Shown here: piece by piece, positions 1-12,579 of the stretch
Layout: each line of letters opens with the position of its first letter
Numbering within the stretch: position 1 is the first letter of the stretch
From: Strigamia acuminata
Lineage: Eukaryota > Arthropoda > Chilopoda > Geophilomorpha > Linotaeniidae
Length of the DNA: 64,000 bases
Assembly (NCBI GenBank): GCA_949358305.1
Contig: OX442317.1
Coordinates: forward strand, 1,984,001-2,048,000
Reading direction: 5' to 3'
Program-made: the position numbers and the translations under genes
The notes under the pieces: model-generated
What the model saw: only the letters and a program-made list of their open reading frames with translations
Told to the model about the DNA's origin: nothing
The model's database searches: none

Positions 1-763
1 CCAAATTTTGATGAAAATCTTGTTGCAAATCACGCAAATCGTCCTCCTTTGATTTACTGATTGGAAAATCTTTACCGGGTATGGTATGCAGTATGATATG
101 AGTGAATGTTGGCCCATTAGATCTCAGCTTGGACGAACACATCTCAAGTGTATGTTACCCTGGTGGACATTTTGAGAAGTATCCACAGATTATAAACAGT
201 AGGCGCTTTCATACAGTTATTTAGATTAAACAGCATTTTAGACAACATATAGGGAAAGTCCTTATCTCGATCTAACTTCAAAATGACAGCCGATTTAGTC
301 AGTTTTCTGTTGCAGTGGGGATGGGCACGACTTTTAAACAACCTGTTTAACAATTTTTTCCTGCAAGTTATGAATTTTGTTTGAATTAATTATTTGAATC
401 TTTAACTTTTGTTTTTAGGCACTAGAGGACAGCAGCTATCGAGGCAATCTCTCAATCAGCACGGCACTCTAGTGCCGAAATTTCAAACTTCTTAATTGGA
501 CTTCTTATTTCAAAAATCTGATACCAGAGCGCTGTAGCCGTCTTCATTTTGAGCGATTTTGAGTGCGTGATTGGCCAATCAATTGGAGGCGATTGCTGGC
601 TGTCGCGCTCTGGTGGCAAAAACACGACCTTTCTTTTAACAAACTGTATTTCAGCGCCATTGCTTTGAAGCCACTTTAACGTGTAATTACTCGTCTGTAA
701 TGAAGAATATTTCTCGTGAAACAGATTAACCGTTTGGTGCTGGTTTTCATCAAATCGTGCCAT
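1..763 (-). CDS. Unrecognised protein-coding gene, 5' part only, runs off the left edge
   Basis: I do not recognise this gene. An ATG at 763 opens a frame beginning MARFDENQHQ. Predicted structure is complement(join(<1..46, 159..360, 525..763)). Exon 1 (239 bp) would end at a gtatca donor, which is weak. Exon 2 (202 bp) has acceptor cttgcag and donor gtaaca and is open for 67 codons, including the string DRDKDFPYMLSKMLFN. Exon 3 begins after caaag and reads EDDLRDLQQDFHQN. Phases are consistent across all three pieces. If the weak donor is not used, exon 1 instead continues to a TGA near 455 as a 103-residue ORF. No signal peptide, membrane segment or known domain is visible; the composition is that of a soluble, basic-to-mixed protein. 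The stretch is richer in GC than the flanking DNA, which favours real coding. Its 5' end faces the desert, so it may share a promoter region with a plus-strand transcript. The existence of a gene is moderately supported; the exact exon ends are tentative. Confidence 0.4.
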
Positions 764-874
764 TTGTACGCGTGAGGAAACCGTTAAAAACCGTCAACTA
801 TAACAAGTGGTATTACGACTGCCTGCATTACGCAAGACGTGCAACAAAACGCCTGAATTAAATGCCCTTAATTG
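764..874 (+). promoter_or_regulatory. Possible bidirectional promoter and plus-strand leader exon
   Basis: This 111-bp stretch lies directly upstream of the minus-strand start codon at 763. On the plus strand it ends in attg followed by gtgagt at 875-880, a near-consensus splice donor. It could therefore be the end of a non-coding first exon. If it belongs to scribbler, the intron would run from 875 to 52948. The short frame beginning at the ATG near 861 (M-P-L-I) would not stay in phase with the scribbler reading frame and would act as a uORF. No TATA box is evident. The link to scribbler is inference only. Confidence 0.25.
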
Positions 875-3800
875 GTGAGTTTTACATTTTTCATACATAC
901 CGTTCTTCTTGTTCCTGAAAACGCACAAATTTATTTATGGACAAATAAAACGTAAAACCGAACAAAAATGCACAGAAATAAAAATTAAAAAATAGAAAAA
1001 TGCAGCAACTTTTACTATTTGACATTTTATTTTTATTTTTTCTTCCTATTTCTCATTTTTTCGTGTCGAATTATTGAAAAGACGCATTAGCATCGATTAG
1101 TCACTTATTCGGGTCTACCACCGTGATACATATGTGGCTTAACTGAGGAAATTGTCAATTATCATGAAAATAGCATTCCAAACACACCTTGCATTCCTGG
1201 CGAAAAGCGTCTTTGTTTTGCTACTAGTTAGTCTTAATCTTTTAATAACGTAATTACGCTAAAACAGAAGAGAAGAATGGACGAATGAGTGATAGATGGA
1301 TGGGGAAAAGGAGCTTTGAATTGAATTTTTTTTTATTATCAAATATGCCAATCTTTAGTTATCGGGGGTTTAATCTGATAATTGCTGAATTGCCTATGAT
1401 GATTATTACAATTTATATTTCTTTATTGTGTTTGATAAATTATGTAATTGTGTTCGTTTTTATTAATTTTTATCTCGAGATTGAACGAGCCGAGTTGTTT
1501 GCCATCTGTTATCAAAACAATTGTCAATTTGATTTGTTTTTTTCTTTTTTCTTTTTTTAAATATTTTTTATGGAATATGAATTGGATCATTATTTTTTGC
1601 TTTTCTTTGCCATTACAAATAGTAAATTATGGGTTCAGCTCAAATCGAACCATCCAAGTACCTGGCGTACTAAGCAATGAGTTTTGTGTCTGGGAAGATT
1701 GATGTATTTGTTTTAGTTTTTAGTTTTTATTGTTTATTATTTTTGTTTTCTTTTGTTTGGTTGATGAGAGGAACATTTGGACGTGACATGTGTATAGGTT
1801 AATTTAAGGGGCATTTTGTGTGGGCGCCAATTGGGACTGTTTCCTTCCTTTTATGGTTTATGGATTTTTCATGCCTGGTGCTGTTCGGCTCTGCTGCCTC
1901 TTATTTTTCCTTCTCTCTCTCTCTCTCTCGTTTCATTTTTAATGTGGATGGTGAAATACAATGACAAAATTGCTGCCTTTTTTTTCCCCGAACAGTTTTG
2001 TCATTTTTATTTCTGAAATTTGCTATAATTAATTATTGACAGATTAAATTAATATATTTAAAAAAAAAATTTTTTTTTAATTTTTATTATCGGTATGCAA
2101 ATTTGAGAAAACAAAATTAAAATAAAACTAATTAAAATGCGATCCAAATGTGATTTTGTGATTCTGTCATTTGACCGGGTTTAATGGGATTATTCATACC
2201 ATAAAACCACACGAACTGGAAACACCATGGTCGAATAAATCCGCCATCTTGGTTAAAATGTTTGCTTCAGTTTGGGGTAATTTAAAAAACAAAAAACCTC
2301 CATTTTATTTTCACACAAGGCATAAAAATTGCATCATGTGAGAGAAATAAGTCGGTAAGAAGATAACAGCCAATGACAAACGACCGTGCACTCACATGAT
2401 CAATTCCCATCACTAAACAATGTGCTTGGTTTTGAAACCAAAATTCGAGGAACAAATTATTGGGCCAGCCATTTCCTATTTATACACAAATTAAATCAAA
2501 TTACCGTATTTGTTCGATTCTAAGAAGCACTTTTTCCCATGTAAACATCTTGGAATCAAAACTTTTTCTGTGGGTGGTACTGAAATTAGTGTACGTCGAA
2601 GAAATACGCTAACTGTGATTGGTCGGTTGCTATTTCTCGTTTTAGAGCGCCATAAATGTCATTAAAATCACTTTATTATTATCATAAAGACTGTGCATCG
2701 AGATGGACGTTTTTTTTTAAATCAAATAGGAATGTTAGTTGTTTTTTTTAAAAAAAATCTTTTATTTTATTTTCGGGGAAGAAGAAAAGTTGTATTCAAT
2801 TTTTAACATCATTTCTTTGCATTCTCCGTTGCTGGGTTGGGGATTATTTACTTAACTCTGTATGGAAACAGCAGCAAGGCTTAGAATCGATTTTGGTGCA
2901 TGTTGGAAAAGCAAGCAGGAGAGAGAGAGAAAATCCAATAATGGAAATTAAATTCCCATCTCACATCCTCCTCATCACACCCCCCCTCTCTCTCTCTTCT
3001 AGCCAAAAGCCTCTCTTTCAACCTGCCTCACCCCCATCTAGCTGCTAATAGTGGCTTGGGCATACATTTCTCTCCTGTATACTACACATCACCTTGTCAT
3101 GGAATTGATTAATAAAGAAACCACTTAACTGTCACATTCATTCAGCTTTTATTTTTCCTGTTTTGAGCATGAAGATTTAATGCATCAATTTCATTAGCAT
3201 TGGCTTCCAGGAAAACACATTAAAAAAATGACTGCCAATCAAGATTTTTTTTTTGTTTTTTAAAGAAAAATAGTTGGGGGGTTGTGTAAATTGACTAAAC
3301 TCATGTTTTCATGCTGTTTTCATGTGTGCAGTTGCATTTAAATTGTCTGTAGTTGTGAGTGTGTAATAAAATAAGAATAGCTTGTCTTTAGACCTAATGT
3401 TTTGCAATAAACTATTGAAATTCTTTTTTTTTTTTTTTGGAAATTTTTTTCTGTGTTTTTCTCAGCACCCCCTGGTGGGTTTTGGGAAAGACCAAAAGAT
3501 TCTTTTGGCCAAAGCAGGGGAAGGAACTGATGGGCATCAAATGTGTTTCCCTTGTCATATTCATCTCTTGGAGGGTATTTACTGATGTGGATTTTATAGG
3601 GCCATTAGAAAAGGAGGAGTGTTGTGAATTTGCCAAGTTGTAAGTGGACCCTGACTTGCTCCTAATTGAGGGTATTAATGGGGATAATAATGAGATTTCT
3701 TGCCACTTGTTTGGAATTTATAAACTGGTTTTAATTTGTTAAAGCTGTAATTTGTGTTTGTTTGGTTTTTAATTTTTTTTTTTTTTTTTTAAATTGGAAA

Positions 3801-5634
3801 TATGATGGAGGTTATTGAGTGGATACATTTTTTTATTTTGTTGGTTTTGAGTTGTTTTGTTTCAGGGTTTTGTTTTCTGTCAGTTTAGGTTGTGACATTG
3901 ACAAGTATTTTAATATTTTAAAATGTTTTAAACTAAGCAGGTTGTTGTTTGTTCTGCTCCTATCAACCTTCAGCGAATGAAATGAATAAGTAAAACATAA
4001 ATAATAAGAATAAAAAGTCTTCTTTAATTGGTCTGGAGTTTTCTTTTGTACTGCTAATTTAAATTAATTTAGAAAATAGTAACAATGGGTCAATGGCAGC
4101 CGAATTTGTTCTCCCACAGTCGAGGGGATAACAATGCTGGAAATGGTATATGGGCCAAGATTTTAGATTTCGAAATTTATGAAATCCATGAAATCTTACA
4201 AATTGCATAGGAAATTGTGGCAGAATCTTTAAAAAAAAATCTGGCTTCAATCTTCAAATCCACAGAAAATTCCTGAAATCTTCAAATCCATAGTAAATTT
4301 CGGAAATGTTCAAATCCACAGCAAATCCCTGAAATCTTTAGCAAATCTTTTAAATCGTACAAATCTCGAAATCTTGAAAATGCATAAAAGTTTCCAAATT
4401 ATCTTGCGGATTGTAGCGAAATCGAGCAATATCTTTCAAGAAATACGCCTGAAATACCGAAATCTTCGAGATTTAACAGGATTTCAAAATCTCACAAATG
4501 CGCAAATTTTTTAACTTTTTTTTTTGCAGTTATTTTGGAAGTTTGCCATTTTTAGACGAACAGATAAACATTTACAATTTTTTTTTGATTTATCAATCAT
4601 GATTTATTTTTTTCTTTTTTCAAACGGATTTTGAGATTAAGTAGGATTATGAAGTTTTTTTTCCTTCAGTTTGGATGAAAAATGGCCAACAGACGGTTAT
4701 AGAAATTGTTAGCAGGCCAAACCCAAAAAAAAATTGATATAAACTGGGGGGGGGGGGGGAGCCGGGTTATTTGCCAGCTGTTATATTTCCCAAATGTCAT
4801 TAGGTAAGGAATTAAAATAAGTTGTCATTTTACTTAGTTGATTACTGTAATAATGTAGGGTTTTGGAGTTACAAGACAGGTGTCATTTTGTGCAAGAAAA
4901 CTGGGTCTTTTATAGACGTATATTTATATGTCTGTGTATAAAAATATATATGTAATTAGATTTATTTCCTCATCTTGACATGAAATTAAGTTTAATTTTT
5001 ACCATGCAAATATTTGTATTCGAAGGGGCGGAATTTTTATATAAAAATATATATAAAATATAAAAGGGTTTATCTTTAATTCAAATTGAAATTTAATTAA
5101 ACTAGATTAAAGAATAGGCTAAATGTGTAGCCTTGTCTTGATTAATCAATTGACCTCTGGGAAATATTAACCTCACCCTAGTAAACTTGACCAATAAGGA
5201 CGGTGTTCTTTTCCATTAACCGTGAATCACAATAAGTGAAAGTGCCATTGATTTTGATAGCAGATGACAAAAGCGCTGTCATGTAATAACCCACAATAGG
5301 AGCAAATTCCCGAATGGAAAATATATAAAATGAAAACCAAGCGCCACTGCTCAAACCAACAACACTATTGACACGCAAAAAAAGAAAATCAATTTCTTCA
5401 GCACTAGTAAACACAAATGTTTAAAATTATTTATTGCACACGAGTGAATAGTGCCATTATCTGTTATTTTTTTTTCTAAAAATTATTTATTTGGGGGATT
5501 TTTCAATGTGATTTTGGCTACAAGAAACCGGCATATCAAGACCTTAATATCGTGTATTAAAGGAAATAAATTAAAAATTGCAGTGTTTCATATTTGAGTA
5601 TTCACCCTCTGAAGTCCAAAAATATCTACCGTAG
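875..5634 (+). other. Non-coding DNA, AT-rich, start of the 52-kb desert
   Basis: I see no gene here. The stretch holds poly-T runs (for example around 3424-3439 and 3774-3790), a G14 run at 4746-4759, a (TC)n run near 1913-1929 and a short 28-bp minisatellite at 4252-4335. Small ORFs occur but lack splice sites, coding-like composition or recognisable motifs. The T and G excess on the plus strand suits a plus-strand intron. Confidence 0.5.
4252..4335 (+). repeat. 28-bp tandem repeat, three units
   Basis: Three contiguous 28-bp units start at 4252, 4280 and 4308. Each begins with an ttcaaatccaca-like string and ends with gaaat. The flanks (about 4165-4495) carry more decayed gaaatct and aaatctt words, so the array was probably longer. 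Confidence 0.75.
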
Positions 5635-5861
5635 TTTAAAGCATGAACCAAGGATAACATGTTCAGAGCGTTTTGCCACCGATGGTGCCACATAATATAT
5701 TGCCGCACTGTATTCTGGGAGGACGACAAGTAACAAACATGCTTAGTTGGCAAGCAATGCATGACGCGTGATTGCTGGCATCCAATAAGCACACAGACCA
5801 ACGAATCAATAGGAAATAACACACGGATACGTGTCCATGTTATCCTTGGTTCATGTTTAAA
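5635..5861. repeat. Inverted repeat, about 27-bp arms, 227 bp overall
   Basis: The left arm at 5635-5661 and the right arm at 5836-5861 are reverse complements over about 26 bases, with one base missing on the right. They share a perfect 20-bp core, catgttatccttggttcatg, on the right arm. About 174 bp lie between them. The form fits a small non-autonomous inverted-repeat element or a foldback structure. No target-site duplication was identified. Confidence 0.65.
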
Positions 5862-7103
5862 GCGTTTAAACCAGATAGTGCAAAGCCAGTTGTATGAACT
5901 AGATAACTGCCAGAGCTAGCCCAGAACACTTCCCGCAATTGCACGCACACATTCAGTTGTTTGTCTATTGGTTACATGCTAGCCTGGATGTGTGGTTTAT
6001 TAATTCATGTTGTAAACGCATTAATCTAATCATTTTGTAAGCAAAATCATCCAACTTAATAGTGTAGCTTAGCTTAGGGCTTCATTTGGTGCGAACTAGG
6101 TATTATATTGTCATGGAAAAGTAATAAAATGTAATCAAAAATTCGTTTTTATTGTTTTTTGCCCGAGTAATAATAGGTAATTGATGTTTAAGTCAGAACG
6201 TGGATGAAATATCTTGGAGAGCATGACAGAGTTAACAAATGAAAGGTGGAGTTGTTAGGAACCTTCGTTCATCCATCAGTGGTCTGGTGCTGCGTGTAAT
6301 CACATGAAAAGTGGTTAGAAAGAGGACGTTGCAAGTTGGCACCAAATTGCTCCCATCATCCCTCAGGATTATTGACTTAACTTGCCAAGTATCTTCTAGT
6401 CATGGATCAACTCTTAATAATACTCAACTCGTACATTTATCTGTATAAAATAAACATTGTCTCTTGAATCCATTTCACTTTGTTTCGGTAATAGCAAGAA
6501 AACAATGCAATCTTTCAGCTATGTTGAATGTAACAAGGCACTATTTCGGAATAAAGGGTCTTTGACTCGGTTGCTATCGATCGTTCCCCTGGCACCAATG
6601 TGGAACCCTGCCAGAAACTGCCTTGCCTTTTTTTTTTCCTTTCAGTCTTTGTACCAGATGCAAGTGTGATTTGTTAGCAGTTTGAGCTGCAGTTTTAGAT
6701 ACATTTGCCATAAAAAGATGGCCGTAAATTAAATGGTGGGTAATTTGGCTAATATATGACACATTTAATTTTTGGAATAGTAAAAAGAATTCCAGGTAAT
6801 TAAGTTGCTTTTATTATCCTTTTAACTATTGCTTTAGATTTATAGATTTAGTTAGATTCTTGGGTGGAGCGAAGACATGAATAAATAGAAACTGCTAAAA
6901 ACTCAATGGAAAAGTTTTTTTAGGTAATTGTTTCTAGATTTCTGTGCCAGGTGGTGGATTTAAAGAAGATTATTTTTTTCCAATAGTTAACTGTTTTTTC
7001 AACTTTTGGCGATTTCCTCTAATGGGGTTAGAGTGAGGAGTGTGATGATTGGGTGAATCTTTCTCACGAACATTTTGAATCTCTCGATATCTTATAATCA
7101 GAG

Positions 7104-7313
7104 CTATACTCGAAACCACCCCAACGTTGATCTATTTCAGCCGGTTTACGCCTAACTGTGTACTGTGTTCTACTATGCGGGAAAAGTAGTTCTGTGTCAA
7201 AGCATCATTTTTGACAATGTCTGGAGTTCGATTACAATTCTGGTGTTTTGGACTACTTTTTTGTGCCACTACACCAGTGAAATAGATCAACGTTGGGGTG
7301 GTTTTGAGTATAG
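7104..7313. repeat. Foldback element: 36-bp inverted repeats around a 138-bp core
   Basis: The 36-base left arm (7104-7139) and right arm (7278-7313) are reverse complements with a single mismatch near the outer end. Both contain the string caaccttggggt in equivalent form (ccaacgttgatc on the left, gatcaacgttgg on the right). The core has no meaningful ORF. The near-perfect pairing suggests a young insertion or selection on the hairpin. It fits a MITE-like foldback element, but no coding partner or clear duplication at the ends is visible. Confidence 0.7.
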
Positions 7314-8822
7314 ACTGGGAACATTTGGACAGGTTGGGTCACGGGAACAAATTTATATCGGGAAATCTGGATAGATCGGGCCACATCAAAAGGAAAAAAA
7401 TTTATAGCGTCACGGGCCATTGGGTCCCTGGTATCCCACCGAGCCAGTCCAGCACCGCTTATAATTACTAAATCCTCTGTTGGTTAATTAATTTAGGCAA
7501 TATACTGTACTGTCTCGAATTAACGCCGGGTTCTAATAATTCTGAATCTCCCTGTATCCTTCTGAATGTCCCTGTAACCTTCTGGTTCTCCACAATCAGA
7601 ATACGAAGAGTTGGAATATTTTCCAATGCATTTTTTGTTCGATGGTAGGAGGTAATAGATAAAAGGTTATTTTTTTTAATAATGTATAAATATGTAGGTG
7701 TTATTGGGCTCTCAGAAGCTGTTTATTCTGCGCTTTAATTCATGATAAGCTTTGCTTGTAAGGAAGTTGGCTCTAAGCCAAGTCTTTGAAAGATCGAAAA
7801 CCTGATTCAAATAGAAATAGATTCGTATTTCTGCTGAGTTATCAAAAGAGAAAATGCTGTCTGTCTAAGCACAGATGAATTGCAACATTGGAGGTAAAAA
7901 AAAATTGTTCCAATTAGTTAAATAAGCTTTTGACTCGTGGTTTTTTTTGGCACATTACACTTGGTAGTTGTTTGTTGTTTGTTTCGTGGTGATATTTAGT
8001 CTTAGGTGGAGTTTATCATTCTTTTAGGTGAGAATTGATGTGGCAATGCGTCTAATTCTGGAGGGAAAAAAACGCTGTGGAATCTAGACTAGGCGATTGC
8101 TCATTCAATTGAAACTAAGTCACGTCATTAGCTGTATTTCTTACGCAATAATTCAAAACTACTTGACTGAATTGAGACTGAATGACTAATTTCAGAGAAA
8201 ATTTTATGAAAACAAGTTGAATAAGACATGATCCAATTAAATTAGTTTAAAAAAAATCATTAGACGCTTTTCAGTAAGAGTTATTAGCCTTAATTCAGTC
8301 AAAATAAGAAATGAATTGAAATGTCGATGAAATTAAAAGATCAAAAGGCCTTTGGTGACAAACTTAAACTTTTGTATTTTATTTATTTAGCGCATTTATG
8401 TCATTAATCCTTATTTTATTGTCGAACTAGGAGATTTCATAAAATGATATGGGGAAAAAAAAACCATTTGGTATTTCAAATTACTGGTACCATAAACACG
8501 CAACTTGGACCTTAACCAATCTTACAACTTTTATTACAGGCTTCAGTCTAGGATTTATGTACTTGAACAAACAATGGCATCAAATCTAATCAATTTATTT
8601 AAAGAAGAAAAAAATGAAAACCCTTCAAAATAAAATTGAACAATCGTTGTAAATTTATCTTTTCTTTCGCATAAACATAAGTAACAAATATGTCGGATGT
8701 TGATGCAGTGATAGACAGTACATTGTTGCTTGTTGAGCAAAATATTTGATAAGGCATTCAACAGCTGCATCTGATAGGCGCTTTTCTGTCTCTAATCCAG
8801 TTGGTGATGCTTGGTTGGCGGT

Positions 8823-8911
8823 GTTGCCATGGTGATGAAGTAGGGTGCACACGCTCTGCACCTTCCCCTCCACACCCCCGAGTTTGCCGTCAAACCCGGT
8901 TGCTAGGAAAC
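8823..8911 (+). promoter_or_regulatory. Pair of RFX X-box-like motifs
   Basis: GTTGCCATGGTGAT at 8823-8836 matches the RFX X-box except at its last base. GTTGCTAGGAAAC at 8899-8911 is a second X-box form, with half-sites GTTGCT and GGAAAC and a one-base spacer. The surrounding 8780-9000 is richer in GC than its flanks. RFX factors are known to bind such imperfect palindromes; occupancy here is inference. Confidence 0.35.
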
Positions 8912-10402
8912 TGATGCAGCGAGAGAAAATTGCGCAGGAGGAGTCTGAAGAGATTTGCTCGTGATAACAATAATATCCGAAATCCATTTGCAATAAGATT
9001 GGCTTAAAACAATGTAAGTGGAGGCCAACAACTCGTTTAGTCAAGGGGTCACGCCTTGATCATTAAACTTGCCTTTTTTGAATCATTTCTTACCTCTTAC
9101 CGTCCACCTGGAGGCCATTTTGTGCGCTTGTCAGAGTGTGAATCATCTCGAACCTCGTCTACGTATCTAATGCTTGTTTTCACTCGAGTGGAAACAAACA
9201 AACACGCTGAAAAAAAATGTTGGAGGTAAAAGATATCTGATAAGGTGTGGTTGATGGGCGGAGACAGTTGATGTGTAATTTGTAGTTTGTGTTGACTTAT
9301 ATTGTACAGGTGTAAGATGGCAGGTGGGAACTGGGAAGGGATTCGAAGAGAAATGTTATTCGCATTTTTTTAGTTTTAGATAATTTAAGTTTGATTGGTC
9401 GGTGCAGGGTTATGTTATGTGTGAATTTATGGGTTGATTGATTAAATTACATGTAATTCCATGTTTGGATGTTGCTAATTGGATCGATGAGGGATATTCC
9501 TGGAGTTGATTACATGCTGGAATTGGACACTATTTATTTTATTTTTATTTTTATTTATTTTGTTGTTGTTTAAAGTATGATGGAGGGAAAAATAAAATAT
9601 ATAGAGATTAGTGAGTTGTTTCGGCTTCAAGTGCGAGGGTAATCTGGGAAAGCTTTATCGATTTTTCTCGTGTCAGTTTTTCAAAAGGATCTTTTGAAAA
9701 GGATCTTTTGTTTACTCTGTTCTCTTTCTATATCTTCTTTTCCATCTAGGTTTTCTTGTTATTTTAAGGGATCCGAGCGGGGAAGCGAGCACGGAGTTAT
9801 TTTAATGGTTTTTCATGAATATATTTCTATATTTTTTTTAAATTTTTTGGGTTTTCATGCGGCCAAAGGTTGATTTAATTCGGTCGACAGATTGCAAACT
9901 CCGTGTGTGGATAAAATAATACAAGTAGGCACAAATAGACCATTAATTTGATACAATTTACTTTAATCCGCTGAAAATGACAAGTTGAAACGTTGTAATT
10001 TTTTAATTTTCTAAATTGTTAGTTATTTCTTTATTTTTTTTATTTTTTTTAAAAAAATAAAAATTTTATTTCAGTTGCCTTGAAGTAATTGCAGGAGGGT
10101 CGTTGGTTGCTAAATGGATTTTTCTACTTTCTTTCGCTTGGAAATTGAATAACAAAAGGTAAGATTTTTTTTATTTATTTATTTCTCTTTACGATGTAAA
10201 TATTTAGTAAATAATTAGGTGTTCTTTTGAAATATGTATCTGGTGTAGAATTATGTTTGCCTCAATTTAAAATTCAACACATCACTTATTTATTTATTTT
10301 TCTTCACATTTTTTTTCCTACGAGTACTTTGGGAATGTTCCAACAGCAATAAACTTGCATTTAACATATGTCACATTTGCAAGTGGTCTGTAAAGGAAAA
10401 AC

Positions 10403-10444
10403 GACCTCGACAGACGAGGTCAAGAGACTATTGACCTTTGGTCA
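10403..10444. promoter_or_regulatory. Nuclear-receptor half-site cluster with a 13-bp palindrome
   Basis: A perfect inverted pair, gacctcg and cgaggtc, is separated by five bases at 10403-10421 and includes an AGGTCA half-site followed by AG. Eleven bases further on, TGACCTTTGGTCA (10432-10444) is a palindrome of two half-sites around TTT. Half-sites of this type are bound by nuclear receptors. Function here is not shown by the sequence. Confidence 0.35.
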
Positions 10445-10568
10445 TCAATGCTTATTAACATGAAGGGGAAGAAAAATGGCTAATGTTTAAAAGGTCATTG
10501 TGAAATTCGTTTCTTCTTCGATAAAGTCAAATATTATTTAGAATTCATTCATTTGGGGCTGGTGAAGA

Positions 10569-10592
10569 TTTTTTTTTTTTTTTTTTTTTTTT
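10569..10592 (+). repeat. Poly-T run, 24 bases
   Basis: An uninterrupted T24 tract on the plus strand, one of many in the desert. Confidence 0.9.
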
Positions 10593-10876
10593 GAGATGCA
10601 TAAATGGGGGAAAGTAAAATGAAATGGTTGTGCAGTGCGTGCAGACATATTCAGCTAGCTTTTTTATGGGTTCACTGAAGAGTAACTGTTTGCTTGCAAT
10701 CTGGCTGCAATGAAAAAGGAAATAGCATGTGTACTTAACAAAGAAAATTTGCTTTCTCAATGGCTGGAAATAAGGGAAAAAGATTGTTTGTTTTTATTTT
10801 TATCAAGCTTTTGTGTATACGTGCACGAGAAATTATTTGTTTGCGATGGCGAAATATTACTACGCATTCATTTTAC

Positions 10877-10904
10877 TTATTTATTTATTTATTTATTTAT
10901 TTAT
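10877..10904 (+). repeat. (TTAT)7 microsatellite
   Basis: Seven uninterrupted copies of TTAT. Confidence 0.9.
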
Positions 10905-12543
10905 TCATTTTGTTTCATTTATTTGTGAAGTAATGAAATACTCAAAATATTTTATTAGGGAAGTTTTATTGTAATTGATTTATTGATTACAGTGCAAAGC
11001 CATAAACAAATTGAAAACGCCTTTGACAGGGGGTTGGATGAAGAGGGCAATTTCTGAGGGGTGACAAAGAGGGTGTTGGAGCGCTTCCAATTCGAGCCAG
11101 GTTGGGAGAACCAGACATGAAATTTTTTTTTAAATGTGAGAGGTTTAGGGGGGAGCTTGTTAGGAAAACATGCAGTTTTCTGTTTATAGTTTTTGGGGCG
11201 ATTTTCATTTATTTTCTATATTTTGCAAAGAGAAGTAAGTCGGTGTTGAAGGGTTTGGGGAGTGTTTTGCACACTTCAGGAGACTTGACTAGTGTGTTCT
11301 GGTCGGATGGTCGTTTCCTCTTTTATGTGGACGGAGGAGAGAGGACATGAAAATGGAAGTGCAGTTCCACCCTTGTATTTGACGAGGAGGGTTTAGGGTC
11401 AGCTTCACCTGGGGCTGTCAATGTATCGAGTAATTAAGTAATAGGGTGACCTGTAGAGGTGTGGTGAAGATTGTAAGAAGAAGTACTTCCTTCTCCCTTC
11501 GTTTATTGTATGGCGAAAGGGAGAGGACGATATAAATTGGGATTGTGCAATGAGGTTTAGATTAAGTGATAATTTTTTTTCCTTTCTGGTCTAGGATAAC
11601 GATATTTTGACTGCTGTTTCTGCAGATAAAAATTTACCTTCAAAGTGCACATGTTGTGGGAAAAAAAGCATCCTAGTGGAAATGAATGTTGGTAGTTTGA
11701 TGAAAGCGACAAAAGACCTTGAAAATGCGAAGAAAGTCGTGTTTTACAAGCAGTTATTAATTAAAATTGAATGAATATTTTTCAGTTCTCTTTTAACTAA
11801 ATTGTAGAATAAATAAAGGCAGAATCTTGTCGTAAAATGTATTTTGTTACGTGCCCACTGCGACTGAAAACGGGCTGAACCGGCAGCCATGTTTGAAGTT
11901 AGATGGAGACAAAATGCTGTTTAGTCTAAATTACTTTATGAATGGGCTTAGAACGTGCGTTGAGGGTCAACAAAGTGGTTTTCGAGACGACTAACGGTCA
12001 AGCACATAAAGATTTGACCTAAATATAATTTTTGGTTTTGACCCCGGACCGGATTTTGTTTGTGGGAGTGAAATTAAAAGGAAATCAACAATTTTGTTAT
12101 CTGTAGAAATTTTTTTGTTTGTTATGTTTGGTGACATGGCAGGTGCGATTGCATTGTAATCAAAGGGAGACATGGCAGGGCGGAGATACATATTGATAAT
12201 GGCACGTGCGGTGTGGCGAAATCAATGTGTCCACTCGTGCTTGTTGAGCGGTGGTCATTTGGTCTGATGCACGGTTGACACAAATTGCAGGAGACAGTTG
12301 TCTGTGCACAATATCATTTTACCATACTGTTGAGCCAGGAAACTGGGCTGGGTTGGGAGAAGCGCTCTCTAGTGTCCTCGTCTCCCATTGTCTCTTTAAT
12401 GATGAAGCACCTTGCAATTCCCTCGATGCCAGTGGTGACCTCCTGGCGGCTACATCCATTCTTGGCTGTTATTAGGCAGGGTTTAAAAGCCAAAACGGAC
12501 GGGGGGTGATGGGGTACCAGGGGGCGCCAGGGGTGGGGATATC

Positions 12544-12546
<3 letters not shown>

Positions 12547-12578
<32 letters not shown>
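12547..12578 (+). repeat. (GA)16 microsatellite
   Basis: Sixteen uninterrupted GA dinucleotides. GA tracts can bind GAGA-type factors in arthropods, but a plain microsatellite is an equally good explanation. Confidence 0.9.

Positions 12579-12579
<1 letters not shown>

Noticed and set aside
5178-5414. Hydrophobic minus-strand frame resembling a membrane-protein fragment
   Set aside because: No ATG start, no family match that I can name, and AT-rich sequence gives such hydrophobic frames by chance.
8655-9044. 129-codon minus-strand frame
   Set aside because: It has no ATG at its start and no recognisable motif; the GC-rich part is better explained by the X-box patch.
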